From Ampullaceana balthica (lineage: Eukaryota > Mollusca > Gastropoda > Lymnaeidae): a stretch of DNA of 64,000 bases. The notes below the pieces were generated by a model. It made no database searches and was not told where the DNA came from. It worked only from the letters and a program-made list of their open reading frames with translations. Shown here one piece after another: positions 57,001-61,529 of this stretch (position 1 is its first letter; every line of letters begins with the position of its first letter). The stretch is from positions 62,001-126,000 of the forward strand of contig CALYLW010000744.1 in the NCBI GenBank assembly GCA_944989445.1, given 5' to 3'. A program made the translations under genes and the position numbers.

Positions 57001-59930
57001 TAGTCTACTTCGTCTACGGCTAATGAATGCTTTTTTTTTATTATTTTAATTTGCTTAGTTGTCGAGGCACTGTAGGTCAAAGGTCACGGCTATTACTACA
57101 GCGCTCTAAGTGAATTCAAAGGGACGGGGACAAGTTACGGAGTTTTCTAGTTAGGGATAATGAGGGGGGGGGAAGGCTAGACAGGTCTTTGGTGTTTATA
57201 TAAAAGGAAGCCTCTTGCTTTGACATACCAATACAAGACCGCGAGAATAGACACCTTCCCTCCCCTCCCCCACTGTTATACATCTACAGTGGGTTGGGGG
57301 GAAGGAACATTTTTCTTTTTAAATTGAGTCAGAGCGTGCCTTGGTAAATGGCCAGTGTAGCTCAACCTCACCCTATTTGTCGTCGTGTGCGCGGCGAATT
57401 CAATAATTCTGGCAAGTTAACGAGTGAAACATAATATGGTATTTAAATAAATTCCATCTTATTATGACTGTTTACTCCGTTTTATCAGGACTTAGTCGGT
57501 ATATTAGCTTATTACCCGGAGTTAATTTTATGTTGTGTTACGGCAGAATACCAGAGCCAACACGCGAGCGAACGTGACATCAAAATCAAAGCGTTTTCTT
57601 AATAATAATAATATTCTGGTCTATAAATATAGACTGTTTGTGGAGTTCGCTAGTTACTGATTTTTTTTTAAAAAATGTATTCGCTTAGTTACCGAAGCAT
57701 AGTACCAGAAGTTAACAGCGCTGAGCAAGCGGGCTGATACGTCACCAGCAGACCCTGGTGAGGCAGAAAATTGGTCCCTTCCCTTGGTTATAAAAAAATC
57801 ATAGCTAACATTTTCAAAAGCTGGCGATTGGTCATGGGGATAGAGCTAACCAAGCTAAGTTGCAAATTTGGCCCTCTTTTGTGCTCGAGGTACTAGGTTT
57901 CGTCGACTTACAAAAATCGAATTAGCCGATGAAAAAATGCTAAGACAAAGAGAGAATTTGGCGGTTCCAATAAAAAACGTCGAGTTAGTGGGGTGGTCGA
58001 GCTAACCGAGCTCGAGGTAAGTGGGTTCGACTGTATATGTCTTATATATGAGGGATTTTTAGTCAACTTTGTTTTTAAGGGTTGTTCAATTACAAATCCA
58101 GCTCTGGCTCGGGAGAATTTCACTTCGTAAATCCTGCGAAATCCGGCTGGCTGGTAGACCCGTAAAAAAATAAATATATATATATATAAATTATGATTTG
58201 GCAAATCCAGAATCTTGCCATTTCTATAAATCGGTCGCCGGCTCCAGGTGGATTTTAAAATTTTAACTCTGTACACCCCTAGTTCAAAGTAACCTTTCCA
58301 TATGATATGTGTTCAAAGTAGGGCTGTTATCGATTAATTTAAAATTAATTGTTAACTTTTGAAAAATTATTGATTAATTAATCGATAATTTCGATTAAAG
58401 CCAAAAATAGAAATGTATGACGTCATTAAACTGAACATTTCAAGGGAAGTAACAAAAACAGGTAATTGACTTTTTTTAAAAATTTATTGAGTTATTTCCC
58501 CTGTTTCCCTGCGCTAATATTACGCGGGAGATATTTGTACGTAAAAAATATATATAAATTATTGTTAAATATTAATAATTAATTATTTATTACTAAAATT
58601 ATTAAAAAATATTATAAATATTTTCTTAAATTTTTATCGAATTTTAAATTATTTTAATCGATATTTAATCGATAAAATGTTTAACGATTAATCGAGAAAT
58701 TAATCGATAATTTCCGCAGCCCTAGTTCAAAGTAATCTTGCAATTTTATATGTATTTTAACAAGCTTCTATCCTGGCTTCAATCCTTTTCTTTCATCATC
58801 TGGAAACTTTAAACATTTCACCCACACAGTTAACTCCCTTGTTTTTATCTCCCTTGTGACCGACTGATTACATAAAACAAACTGATTTTATTTGCTGCTA
58901 TATTAACATTATCAGAACTCAATCTTTTGTGAGTTGCTCAGCTTTAATACCTGATAAATCTAATGAAAATAAGGATAGAAATATGAAAAAAAAGTTTAGG
59001 CAATTTGAGATTTACAATAATAATGCATATGTTTTTTTTTGTTTTTTTTTCAGAGTGATATGTATAGTTTGGGTGTGATTCTCTTTGAAATGTTCAACGT
59101 ATTCCATACAGAAATGGAAAGGTTGAAGGAAATAGAAAAACTGAGGAAAAAAAATCACTGCCCTAAAGCCTTTAAACAGAAGTGGCCCCTACAGGTTTGT
59201 GAACCTATAAATTATACTTTTGTGAACCTATAGATTATACCTTTTGTCAACCTATAGATTATACCTTTTGTCAACCTATAGATTATAACTTTTGTCAACC
59301 TATAGATTATACCTTTTGTCAACCTATAGATTATACCTTTTGTCAACCTATAGATTATACCTTTTGTCAACCTATTTCTACATATTCATGGCTGGGAGGT
59401 CCTGTCATAATTATGTTTGTCCACATTTATTCACAACACCACAAGTATCCATACAAATGTGGATGAGACTGCAATCAGGCTTATAGATTAGTAGATGGAT
59501 AACATGAAAACGGTATGAGTTAGCTTGACAGGTCATAACAAAACATTGAACGTTTCGGCAAAGAGCCTTCTTCAAATAGTACACAAATAAAACGAATATA
59601 AAGAAATAAAAATAATTAAAACTTAGCTGCAGTGAAATTCAAAGAGAGCAATCATTCATTGAATATATTCAAGTCTCTAACAACACAAGAATATATTCAA
59701 GTCTCTAACAACGCAAGAATATATTCAAGTCTCTAACAACGCAAGAATATATATTCAAGTCAGTCTCTAACAACACAAGAATATATTCAAGTCTCTAACA
59801 ACACAAGAATATATTCAAGTCTCTAACAACACAAGAATATATTCAAGTATTATCCTGATAATTATTTTATTTTTAAGTTAGTGTTTTTTCTTCAAAAATG
59901 AAAGAAAATCTCTATTTGTCTGTATATGTG

Positions 59931-59994
<64 letters not shown>

Positions 59995-61300
59995 TATATA
60001 TATATATTAGCGCTGCGGAAAAATAACTATTAATTTCTCGATTAATCGTTAAAATTTTTTATTGATTAAAATTATTTTAATCGATAAAAATTTGATTAAA
60101 ATTAAAGAAAATATTTATAAAATTTTATTAATAAATTATTAATTATTAATAATAATTTATATATTTTTTACGTACAAAGGTCTCCAGCGTAATTTTATAA
60201 TTTATTTTATTAATCTATGTGGACCAGCAGACGTCAACTAAAAAATAGCTGACGGCATCAGCGCAGTTAAATTTAAACATATAACTGGAAAGTTGAGCAA
60301 AAATTTTGTTTTTAAGCTAACTGCGGATGGCAAAGTTGAAGATGGTGAAAAAGTTTATAGTGTTCACTGCCATAAACAATTCTCTTTTAAAGGATCAAAT
60401 ACATCGCTGACGTACCACCTTCAGCACAAACATCCGATCAAGCATCAACACATTGTCATAAAATTTAGTTCAAAATACTCTTATTTTTCAACGTCTGTGA
60501 AACAGGGGAAATAACACAATTAACAAATTTTAAAAGTCAATTACCTGTTTTTGTTACTTCCCTTGAAATGTTCAGTTAAATGATGTCATAAATTTCTATT
60601 TTTGGCTTTAATTGAAATTATTGATTAATTAATCGTTAATTTTTCAAAAGTTAACGATTAAATTTAAATTAATCGATAACAGCCCTAATATATATGTATT
60701 TATATATATATATATATATATATATTATGTAAATATAATCATTTCTGTGACCATATTTGTGTGATTAAAACAGTTGCCTAACATATCATTCAGCCTTCTC
60801 AATATTGCTACAGTATTTATACTGCTATACTTATGACAACAATGTTTCTACTGCTATACTTATGACAACAATGTTTCTACTGCTATACTTATGACAACAA
60901 TGTTTCTACTGCTATACTTATGACAACAGTACTTGTACTGCAGGCAGATTCCATCAAAGCTCTGGTGAGTTCTGTCCCTTCTGAAAGACCATCTGCCAAA
61001 GATTTACTCAACAGTCGGCTGTTTTTGTCACAAGAACAGGTTTGTTTACTGTAAAATTTTCTCATTGGATATTTTAAGGTAAAATTTTGAAATGACTTTC
61101 TCATTGGATATTTTAAGGTAAAGTTTTTGGTCTCTAAGAAATATTTGAATTTATTTTCTAATTCTCAGCAAATAAAATGGCTTCAACAGACAGTTGTACA
61201 TCAAGAAAAGGAAATAGAGGAATTAAAGAACACTAATCAAGAGAAAGATCGCCTCATAGCCAAATTACAAAAGTCTTTAAAAGAAGCCCAGTTTTTATAA
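24389..61300 (+). CDS. EIF2AK1: eIF2-alpha kinase 1 / HRI (gene span)
   Basis: This Ser/Thr kinase phosphorylates eIF2-alpha and lowers translation in stress (haem shortage, oxidative and mitochondrial stress in vertebrates); it is cytosolic. Sixteen exons join in phase, coding total 3399 bases, 1132 residues. Landmarks in order: N-terminal domain with SLLEQLCYMYV (exon 2) and DEMSSLRFQHRA (exon 3), Gly loop GKGGFG (exon 5), catalytic Lys in YAVKKI (exon 6), helix-C Glu in LLREVKAL (exon 7), a long kinase insert (exons 9-10), hinge IQMELC (exon 11), HRDLK (exon 12), DFG (exon 13), VGTSSYASPEQL (exon 14), SDMYSLGVILFEMF (exon 15), RPSAKDLL (exon 16) and a C-terminal coiled coil (exon 17). The insert is far longer than in vertebrates. 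An extra exon near 31986 is possible. Confidence 0.95.
24735..24890. repeat. Dispersed repeat fragment in intron 1
   Basis: Contains stretches (GATCGATTGAATGTACCGTAA-like; ACCGGAGTTCACCCAGCC) that recur at 55930-56070 within the hAT element at 55230-58281. It is likely a piece of the same family. Confidence 0.6.
25077..25490. repeat. Foldback repeat in EIF2AK1 intron 1
   Basis: CGCTTTTGCGCTTAAAAGAA at about 25110 and GATTTCAGGTGAAATC at 25150 recur inverted as TTCTTTTAAGCGCAAAAGCG near 25444 and GATTTCACCTGAAATC near 25413. The arms are about 110 bp with a spacer of about 160 bp. No target duplication was identified. Confidence 0.7.
25574..25765 (+). CDS. EIF2AK1: EIF2AK1 exon 2
   Basis: The acceptor TTACTTAG precedes 25574. 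Codons include NSQAIKKLMELKQQETKALA, then LPPHLLMASLLEQLCYMYV and KERTKANQLFK; donor GTAAGA (phase 1). LLEQLCYMYV...QLFK aligns with the conserved start of the HRI N-terminal domain (SLLEHLCHV...QVFK in mammals). Part of the exon has been amplified just downstream. Confidence 0.93.
25766..26325 (+). repeat. 21-bp minisatellite derived from exon 2, ending in a second exon 2 end
   Basis: About 24 units of CAGTTGTGTTACATGTATGT plus CAA, which is an internal stretch of exon 2 (the codons for QLCYMYVK). After the array, 26276-26325 repeats the exon 2 end (AAAGAGCGTACAAAAGCTAA and so on) with its own donor GTAAGA. The frame stays open from exon 2 to 26391 because 21 is a multiple of three. I read it as intron, since exon 3 joins exon 2 perfectly at 25765. 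Confidence 0.9.
26671..26804 (+). CDS. EIF2AK1: EIF2AK1 exon 3
   Basis: The acceptor TTGATTCTAG precedes 26671. Codons: LCERLSRLNVIAPLSHLDEM, then SSLRFQHRAMLDKIVRTAMK and SLDR. The donor is GCAAGT, a GC-AG intron. It aligns with the HRI segment SDEFSSLRLHHNRAITHLM. The second His of the vertebrate HH pair is kept and the first is Gln. Confidence 0.92.
26805..27161 (+). repeat. 67-bp minisatellite made of exon 3 end plus GC donor
   Basis: After exon 3 come five tandem units of 67 bp. Each repeats the last part of exon 3 (CTAGATAAGATTGTGAGGAC to GATAGG) followed by GCAAGTACACAACTATAG. GC donors recur at 26805, 26872, 26939, 27006 and 27140; the copy at 27073 is mutated to GAAAGT. Confidence 0.93.
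27280..28106. repeat. 20-bp minisatellite, about 41 copies
   Basis: The unit is TCAGGTATTGTAGGATGTCA with common A/G and T/C variants. Some longer blocks (TCAGGTCTTGTAGGATGTGA next to a TAATG unit) recur three times near 27640, 27760 and 27880, giving a higher-order period of 120 bp. Confidence 0.93.
28122..28260. repeat. 15-bp minisatellite, 9 copies
   Basis: Units ATAATGGTACATAAA are almost perfect and pass into diverged AATAATGGTTCATATT units around 28290-28370 and 29570-29600, on both sides of the next hAT element. Confidence 0.93.
28374..29550. mobile_element. hAT-like element in intron 3, carrying a second one
   Basis: The left end TAAGGTTGTTGACGATTAAC and the inverted right end TTAGGCTGTTAAGACAGTT are imperfect inverted repeats. 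The flanks GTTTATAT and GTTCACAT agree at 6 of 8 bases, consistent with an old target duplication. It splits the AATAATGGTTCATATT repeat and contains 28644-29431. Confidence 0.65.
28644..29431. mobile_element. hAT-type element (TAGGGCATAACCG), nested
   Basis: TAGGGCATAACCG and CGGTTATGCCCTA bound 788 bp. The target duplication GACGACGC / GACGATGC at 28636-28643 and 29432-29439 has one mismatch. There is no coding content; subterminal CCGAGTA/GCCGAGGCGAA motifs repeat on both arms. Its interior shares CAAATCGCTTTCTCC-type sequence with 56950 (that piece lies just outside, in the host element). Confidence 0.85.
29758..29798 (+). CDS. EIF2AK1: EIF2AK1 exon 4 (first of a tandem exon series)
   Basis: A 41-base exon encodes QSLLALPPIDQSL and two bases of the next codon. 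The acceptor is TTTTATAG and the donor GTGAGT. Phase fits exon 3 (0 in) and exon 5 (2 out). Similar copies follow, so which copy is used cannot be told from sequence. Confidence 0.8.
29799..30255 (+). repeat. 58-bp array of whole exon 4 with both splice sites
   Basis: Including exon 4 there are nine copies, starting at 29758, 29816, 29874, 29932, 29990, 30048, 30106, 30164 and 30222. Each unit is AG, the 41-base exon, GTGAGT and about 11 intron bases. Copy 7 has lost its acceptor AG (ATATC) and copy 9 its donor. Variants change Ile to Val (ATA/GTA), Gln to His (copy 2) and Gln to Lys (copy 3). Confidence 0.93.
30325..30597. repeat. 42/43-bp minisatellite, 6-7 copies
   Basis: The unit holds GATTCCATCTTGGGGAACAT and TGCGTCACATATAGCTACCC. 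It ends about 20 bp before the exon 5 acceptor, which follows the partial last copy (GATTCCATCTTAATTTTG). Confidence 0.93.
30619..30736 (+). CDS. EIF2AK1: EIF2AK1 exon 5 (glycine loop)
   Basis: The acceptor ACTTTTCAAG precedes 30619. Codons: IDSLSIKDEDIISEHTSRY, then NIEFQEVSLLGKGGFGYVFK; donor GTAAGT. The sequence TSRYNIEFQEVSLLGKGGFG matches the start of the HRI kinase domain, with the ATP-binding GxGGxG loop. Confidence 0.96.
31085..31165 (+). CDS. EIF2AK1: EIF2AK1 exon 6 (catalytic lysine)
   Basis: The acceptor TTTCCCTCAG precedes 31085. Twenty-seven codons include ARNYLDGCEYAVKKIKFKH; donor GTGGGT. The Lys of AVKK is the ATP-anchoring residue. Confidence 0.95.
31220..31550. repeat. About 34-37-bp minisatellite in intron 6
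   Basis: Around nine diverged units contain CTAGACCTGTCACATATGGC and TCTCTTAA. They start about 55 bp after the exon 6 donor. Confidence 0.88.
31652..31754 (+). CDS. EIF2AK1: EIF2AK1 exon 7 (helix C)
   Basis: The acceptor TTGTTCACCAG precedes 31652. Codons: LLREVKALANLHHTNIVGYN, then AAWLEYDNPYGSRK; donor GTTAGT (phase 1). The Glu of LREVKAL is the helix-C residue, and HTNIVGYNAAW matches HPNIVGYHTAW of HRI. Confidence 0.95.
31755..31862 (+). repeat. About 35-bp repeat of exon 7 end plus donor, 3 extra copies
   Basis: The exon 7 end TATGATAATCCTTATGGCTC plus CAGGAAAG is repeated with donors GTTAGT, then AGTTAG, ATTAGT and finally GTAAAT at about 31860. The last is the strongest consensus donor but would add a frame-shifting stretch. 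Confidence 0.88.
31986..32093 (+). CDS. Possible extra EIF2AK1 exon (uncertain)
   Basis: A polypyrimidine tract and TTTGGGCAG precede 31986. In the phase left by exon 7 the frame reads TVDLPRHLLSFQGHRLSTQ. Another frame is also open (QQLIFRGICCPSKDIDYLHK). No convincing donor was seen, and exon 7 joins exon 9 in phase without it. The segment runs into a minisatellite interrupted by a hAT MITE. It may be a real exon degraded by repeats, or intron. Confidence 0.25.
32094..32242. mobile_element. hAT-type MITE, 149 bp
   Basis: It begins CAGGGCTGCCGTTAGGCC and ends GTTAGGCCCG, with internal CTATGCGGCCGC as in the MITE at 1044-1200. The flanks TCTATATC (32086-32093) and TCTCTATC (32243-32250) are an 8-bp duplication with one mismatch, falling inside the 37-bp repeat unit. 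Confidence 0.78.
32243..32712. repeat. About 37-bp minisatellite in intron 7
   Basis: About 13 units of TCTCTATCCTGGGCCAGTCT plus CTCCAGACA. The first unit is upstream of the MITE, at 32057-32093. The unit length is not a multiple of three, so all frames drift open. Confidence 0.92.
32775..33300. repeat. 13/14-bp minisatellite (TGTATAAAAATGTC)
   Basis: About 38 irregular units of TGTATAAAAATGTC or TTTG variants, with several inclusions of TTTTCTGACTTGTCTG. It reaches the exon 9 acceptor, whose TTTTCTGACTTGTCTAG is itself such an inclusion. Confidence 0.92.
33312..33369 (+). CDS. EIF2AK1: EIF2AK1 exon 9 (start of kinase insert)
   Basis: The acceptor CTGACTTGTCTAG precedes 33312. The frame reads NRSHQCAHEEDSSNGGTQ between split codons (phase 1 in, phase 2 out); donor GTAACA. 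It is acidic and Ser-rich like other HRI inserts. The call rests on splice signals and on phase agreement with exons 7 and 10. Confidence 0.75.
33370..33554 (+). repeat. 77-bp repeat of exon 9 end plus donor
   Basis: Three exon-end copies start at 33324, 33401 and 33478, ending in donors at 33370, 33447 and 33524. The extra copies have an acceptor-like GGCATCTAG just before ATCAATGTGC, so each also looks like a small exon. Confidence 0.92.
33833..34712 (-). mobile_element. hAT element, one end plus transposase relic
   Basis: CAGTGGTTCTCAACCTTTTG at 33833 is a hAT terminus related to that of 7693. Minus-strand fragments between 34712 and 34195 encode LQDQFNFYFGDLNVQSF, FIELTSDTTLYMLHQK and, after a frameshift, CECGFYALVKIKTKHRSRLE, which fit the C-terminal half of a hAT transposase. 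The other end is missing where the next minisatellite starts. Confidence 0.8.
34752..37270. repeat. 2.5-kb minisatellite with 736-bp higher-order repeat
   Basis: Units mix a 24-bp type (ATCCACATCAAGATGTGTTC plus ATGAC/ATGGC) and a 33-bp type with an added CATGTCCTC. A block of about 700 bp beginning near 35634 recurs almost unchanged 736 bp later (from 36370), seen from shared rare variants such as TCAAGTTGTG, CATGTCCTTATGG and GGCTTCTACATC. The many short open frames here are artefacts. Confidence 0.95.
37325..37442. repeat. 15-bp ACATACACAATGACA-type repeat
   Basis: About eight units of GACATACACAATGACATACA-type sequence. Confidence 0.9.
37640..38532. repeat. 39-bp minisatellite running into the exon 10 acceptor
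   Basis: About 23 units of 39 bp contain ATATTTACTTGTGTTTTCTC and CATCAAACTTAAAGTTG. Because 39 is a multiple of three, several frames stay open. The last unit reads TTGTGTTTTCCCCAGCAAAC and provides the splice acceptor of exon 10. Confidence 0.95.
38533..40273 (+). CDS. EIF2AK1: EIF2AK1 exon 10 (large kinase insert)
   Basis: The acceptor TTTTCCCCAG precedes 38533. One base completes a split Ser codon and 580 codons follow without a stop to donor GTATTA. It encodes most of the kinase insert: KLLDRQDQSTSLSVEFYSSD, a short CKQQADR heptad repeated about three times, then a coding minisatellite (39158-39835), then acidic HISDDEDIDPFPDD and a Ser/Pro/Arg-rich stretch, ending NYDFQ. The insert is expected to be disordered. 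Vertebrate HRI inserts are about four times shorter. Phase fits exons 9 and 11. Confidence 0.88.
39158..39835 (+). repeat. Coding 54-bp minisatellite, 12 full copies plus one partial
   Basis: Eighteen-residue units GSRTCSPLREPQEAVHVS are repeated in frame. The first two units have HAS and the rest HVS. Other differences (CCC/CCA, GTC/GTT) are silent. A thirteenth, partial unit (GSRTCSPLR) leads into unique sequence. Each unit holds a Ser-Pro site. Confidence 0.95.
40291..40470. repeat. 21-bp minisatellite, 8 copies
   Basis: AATGTCAAACATAAACAATT plus T, starting about 20 bp after the exon 10 donor. Confidence 0.95.
40582..40675 (+). CDS. EIF2AK1: EIF2AK1 exon 11 (hinge)
   Basis: The acceptor TTGATCTCAG precedes 40582. 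Codons: NSITLYIQMELCSKTLQDWL, then YERNLEQGDNM; donor GTCAGT (phase 1). IQMELC...DWLYERN matches IQMQLCELSLWDWIVERN of HRI. Confidence 0.96.
40676..41079 (+). repeat. 77-bp minisatellite made of exon 11 end plus donor
   Basis: Units start at 40612 (in the exon), 40689, 40766, 40843, 40920 and 40997. Each has the last 64 bases of exon 11 followed by GTCAGTAGCTTGT. Six donors lie at 40676, 40753, 40830, 40907, 40984 and 41061. Copies are almost identical, so the amplification is young. Confidence 0.95.
41110..41205. repeat. 27-bp repeat, 3-4 copies
   Basis: GATAGTAAAATTGTGAGCTG plus GTACCTG, directly after the exon-11-derived array. Confidence 0.93.
41446..41546 (+). CDS. EIF2AK1: EIF2AK1 exon 12 (catalytic loop)
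   Basis: The acceptor CTGTTTGCAG precedes 41446. Codons: DTTSFRLDNMRIFHQLLLGV, then SFIHSHGLIHRDLK; donor GTTTGT. HRDLK carries the catalytic Asp. The sequence before it lacks the Cys-Pro found at this place in mammalian HRI. Confidence 0.96.
41547..41775 (+). repeat. 49-bp minisatellite made of exon 12 end plus donor
   Basis: Units hold CACAGAGATCTCAAG|GTTTG and TCTATACTAGACTAGTTAAT. Donors recur at 41547, 41596, 41645, 41694 and 41743. Confidence 0.94.
41915..42125. repeat. 54-bp minisatellite, 4 copies
   Basis: AATTTTTATAAATATTTATA followed by CATTTCTGTATCTCACAATA; it ends just before the exon 13 acceptor tract. Confidence 0.93.
42147..42273 (+). CDS. EIF2AK1: EIF2AK1 exon 13 (DFG)
   Basis: The acceptor TTTCCCCCAG precedes 42147. 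Codons: PRNIFLSGNDLHVKIGDFGL, then AKENMLSQGREEIVLKPSPT and DE; donor GTAGTT (phase 1). PRNIF and KIGDFGLA match HRI exactly; DFG binds magnesium. Confidence 0.97.
42510..42613. mobile_element. pogo/Tigger-like end fragment
   Basis: Ends TTCGACTTAGAAAGGTCCGACTG followed by TA, resembling the AAGTCGA-CAGTCGAACC type termini at 56169 and 58033. The other end was not found. Confidence 0.5.
42862..49998. repeat. 7.1-kb array of a 42-bp unit, about 170 copies
   Basis: The unit is CCTAGTTATGCCWCGTAAAG then CATCTATAATAATATTTAAA then AA. Beyond a few diverged units at the left edge (CCTGGT, CCCCGT, and one short unit near 43084), practically all differences are A or T at one site (GCCACG or GCCTCG). 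One frame is open for 2063 codons (MPRKASIIIFKNLV repeated) because 42 is a multiple of three; the A/T site is silent in it. The array lies inside EIF2AK1 intron 13. Confidence 0.98.
50051..52679. repeat. 2.6-kb array of a 20-bp unit
   Basis: About 130 units of TGTGTAACTMTCATTTCAC plus one base, much more varied than the 42-bp array. Longer blocks (with GTATATAACTATCATTGCATG) recur several times between 51660 and 52400. The array resumes at 52857-52898 and 54206-54375, so it once was continuous across later insertions. Confidence 0.95.
52680..52856. mobile_element. hAT-type MITE, 177 bp
   Basis: CAATGTTCCCTTTAAG and (inverted) CAATGTTCCCTCTAAG, with exact 8-bp duplication GTAACTAT at 52672-52679 and 52857-52864, inside a 20-bp array unit. 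GC-rich core with CGCGGCCGCGC. Confidence 0.92.
52899..54205. mobile_element. Composite insertion in the 20-bp array
   Basis: The array is broken here by several joined pieces: a GCGTCACTGGGGGAGC start like the MITE at 20711; unique AT-rich sequence to about 53450; an ACTAGTAACAAAGCCCGCCC segment to about 54030 with an A/C-rich (CAACAA)n stretch at 53576-53760; a (TA)n run; and at 54093-54205 a Tigger-like start CAGGTAGTCCTCCGGTTACG. No transposase was seen; the Gln/Asn/Thr-rich and Cys/Phe/Val-rich open frames are microsatellite artefacts. Confidence 0.55.
54206..54375. repeat. Right stub of the 20-bp array
   Basis: The last units of TGTGTAACTCTCATTTCAC decay into CTCATCTCATGTTGTATAG, directly in front of the exon 14 acceptor. 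Confidence 0.9.
54380..54468 (+). CDS. EIF2AK1: EIF2AK1 exon 14 (activation segment)
   Basis: The acceptor TATAGTCTCAG precedes 54380. Codons: FPYDNHTTGVGTSSYASPEQ, then LQGSFYDVK; donor GTCAGT. VGTxxYASPEQL is the HRI activation-loop end with the SPE form of the APE motif. Confidence 0.97.
54505..55229. repeat. 27-bp minisatellite
   Basis: About 27 units of TTCAAAGTAACCTTCCCATA plus TGATATG. It starts about 35 bp after the exon 14 donor. It continues as short stubs at 58282-58318 and 58725-58740, showing that the elements between were inserted into it. Open frames (FKVTFPYDM and inverse) are artefacts. Confidence 0.95.
55230..58281. mobile_element. hAT-type element (TAGGGGTGTACA), 3 kb with nested insertion
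   Basis: TAGGGGTGTACA and TGTACACCCCTA bound the element. The flanks CTTCAAAG (55222-55229) and GTTCAAAG (58282-58289) are an 8-bp duplication with one mismatch. The outer part is 55230-56168 and 58034-58281; within 55440-56100 a long inverted repeat surrounds a stretch shared with 24735-24890. No clear transposase. Confidence 0.85.
56169..58033. mobile_element. pogo/Tigger-like element, nested
   Basis: CAGTCGAAACCGGTTAAGTC and (inverted) CAGTCGAACCCACTTACC, with TA on both sides. It shares AAGTCGACGGC, ATGGCGGCAAAATATTAACA and GGCGATT-GTCATGGGGAT stretches with 14887-19049. It also carries the left end of the TAGCGATGGGACGA hAT MITE at 56313. No transposase frame. Confidence 0.8.
58319..58724. 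mobile_element. hAT-type MITE (TAGGGCTG), 406 bp
   Basis: TAGGGCTGTTATCGATTAAT and (inverted) TAGGGCTGCGGAAATTATCG, with exact 8-bp duplication GTTCAAAG at 58311-58318 and 58725-58732 inside the 27-bp array. It is dense in ATTAATCGAT motifs on both arms. A short relative of 60008-60687. Confidence 0.95.
59054..59194 (+). CDS. EIF2AK1: EIF2AK1 exon 15
   Basis: A long T tract and CAG precede 59054. Codons: SDMYSLGVILFEMFNVFHTE, then MERLKEIEKLRKKNHCPKAF and KQKWPLQ; donor GTTTGT. SDMYSLGVxLxExF is the helix F region of eIF2-alpha kinases. Confidence 0.97.
59205..59375. repeat. 24-bp minisatellite, about 7 copies
   Basis: GATTATACCTTTTGTCAACC plus TATA, starting about 10 bp after the exon 15 donor. 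Confidence 0.94.
59685..59850. repeat. 26-bp minisatellite, 6 copies
   Basis: AATATATTCAAGTCTCTAAC plus AACAMAAG-type ends, in intron 15. Confidence 0.93.
60008..60687 (+). mobile_element. hAT element with BED finger remnant
   Basis: TAGCGCTGCGGAAAAATAAC and (inverted) TAGGGCTGTTATCGATTAAT, flanked by ATATATAT on both sides (8 bp, within an AT run). It has the same termini as 58319-58724 but is larger, with coding sequence in its middle. It appears to be a deletion derivative of the autonomous element of this family. Confidence 0.85.
60293..60514 (+). pseudogene. BED-type zinc finger piece of a hAT transposase
   Basis: The frame reads SKNFVFKLTADGKVEDGEKV, then YSVHCHKQFSFKGSNTSLTY and HLQHKHPIKH. 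The spacing of HCH, FSFKGSNTSL and HLQHKHP fits a BED finger. The first Cys of the usual CxLC pair is replaced. Only the N-terminal DNA-binding part remains. Confidence 0.75.
60825..60930. repeat. 29-bp repeat, 4 copies, before exon 16
   Basis: CTGCTATACTTATGACAACA plus ATGTTTCTA. The last unit (ACAGTACTTGTACTGCAG) leads straight into the exon 16 acceptor. Confidence 0.92.
60944..61039 (+). CDS. EIF2AK1: EIF2AK1 exon 16
   Basis: The acceptor CTTGTACTGCAG precedes 60944. Codons: ADSIKALVSSVPSERPSAKD, then LLNSRLFLSQEQ; donor GTTTGT. SxRPSAxxLL is the kinase helix I end; the Arg is the conserved subdomain XI residue. Confidence 0.96.
61169..61300 (+). CDS. EIF2AK1: EIF2AK1 exon 17 with stop codon
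   Basis: The acceptor TAATTCTCAG precedes 61169. Codons: QIKWLQQTVVHQEKEIEELK, then NTNQEKDRLIAKLQKSLKEA, QFL and TAA at 61298-61300. The heptad-like Leu/Ile pattern predicts a coiled coil, as at the C-terminus of HRI (EQEKEIAELKKQL). Confidence 0.96.
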   Translation, partial: QIKWLQQTVVHQEKEIEELKNTNQEKDRLIAKLQKSLKEAQFL

Positions 61301-61529
61301 ATATGAATTTTCTGGAAAAATCAGTTTGACTTCCGCCCGGTCTAATTTATTCAGTTTCAGTCTCTCAACAGTTTTTATTCATTGGAACTTTGGATGCTTT
61401 GGTGATGAAATAATGGTGAAAAAGATGCTCACAATAATTGTTCGAATAATGATTTCTACATGTGTCTTGTTTAGAATTTCTCAGTTGTCACCCGTGCCAA
61501 GCTTCAGGGCCTTGTTCAATCTTCAGACC

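Noticed and set aside
24389..61300. PERK, PKR or GCN2 instead of HRI
   Set aside because: No signal peptide or membrane segment, no double-stranded RNA domains and no RWD or HisRS-like domain; the N-terminal SLLEQLCYMYV and FSSLR-like motifs are HRI-specific.
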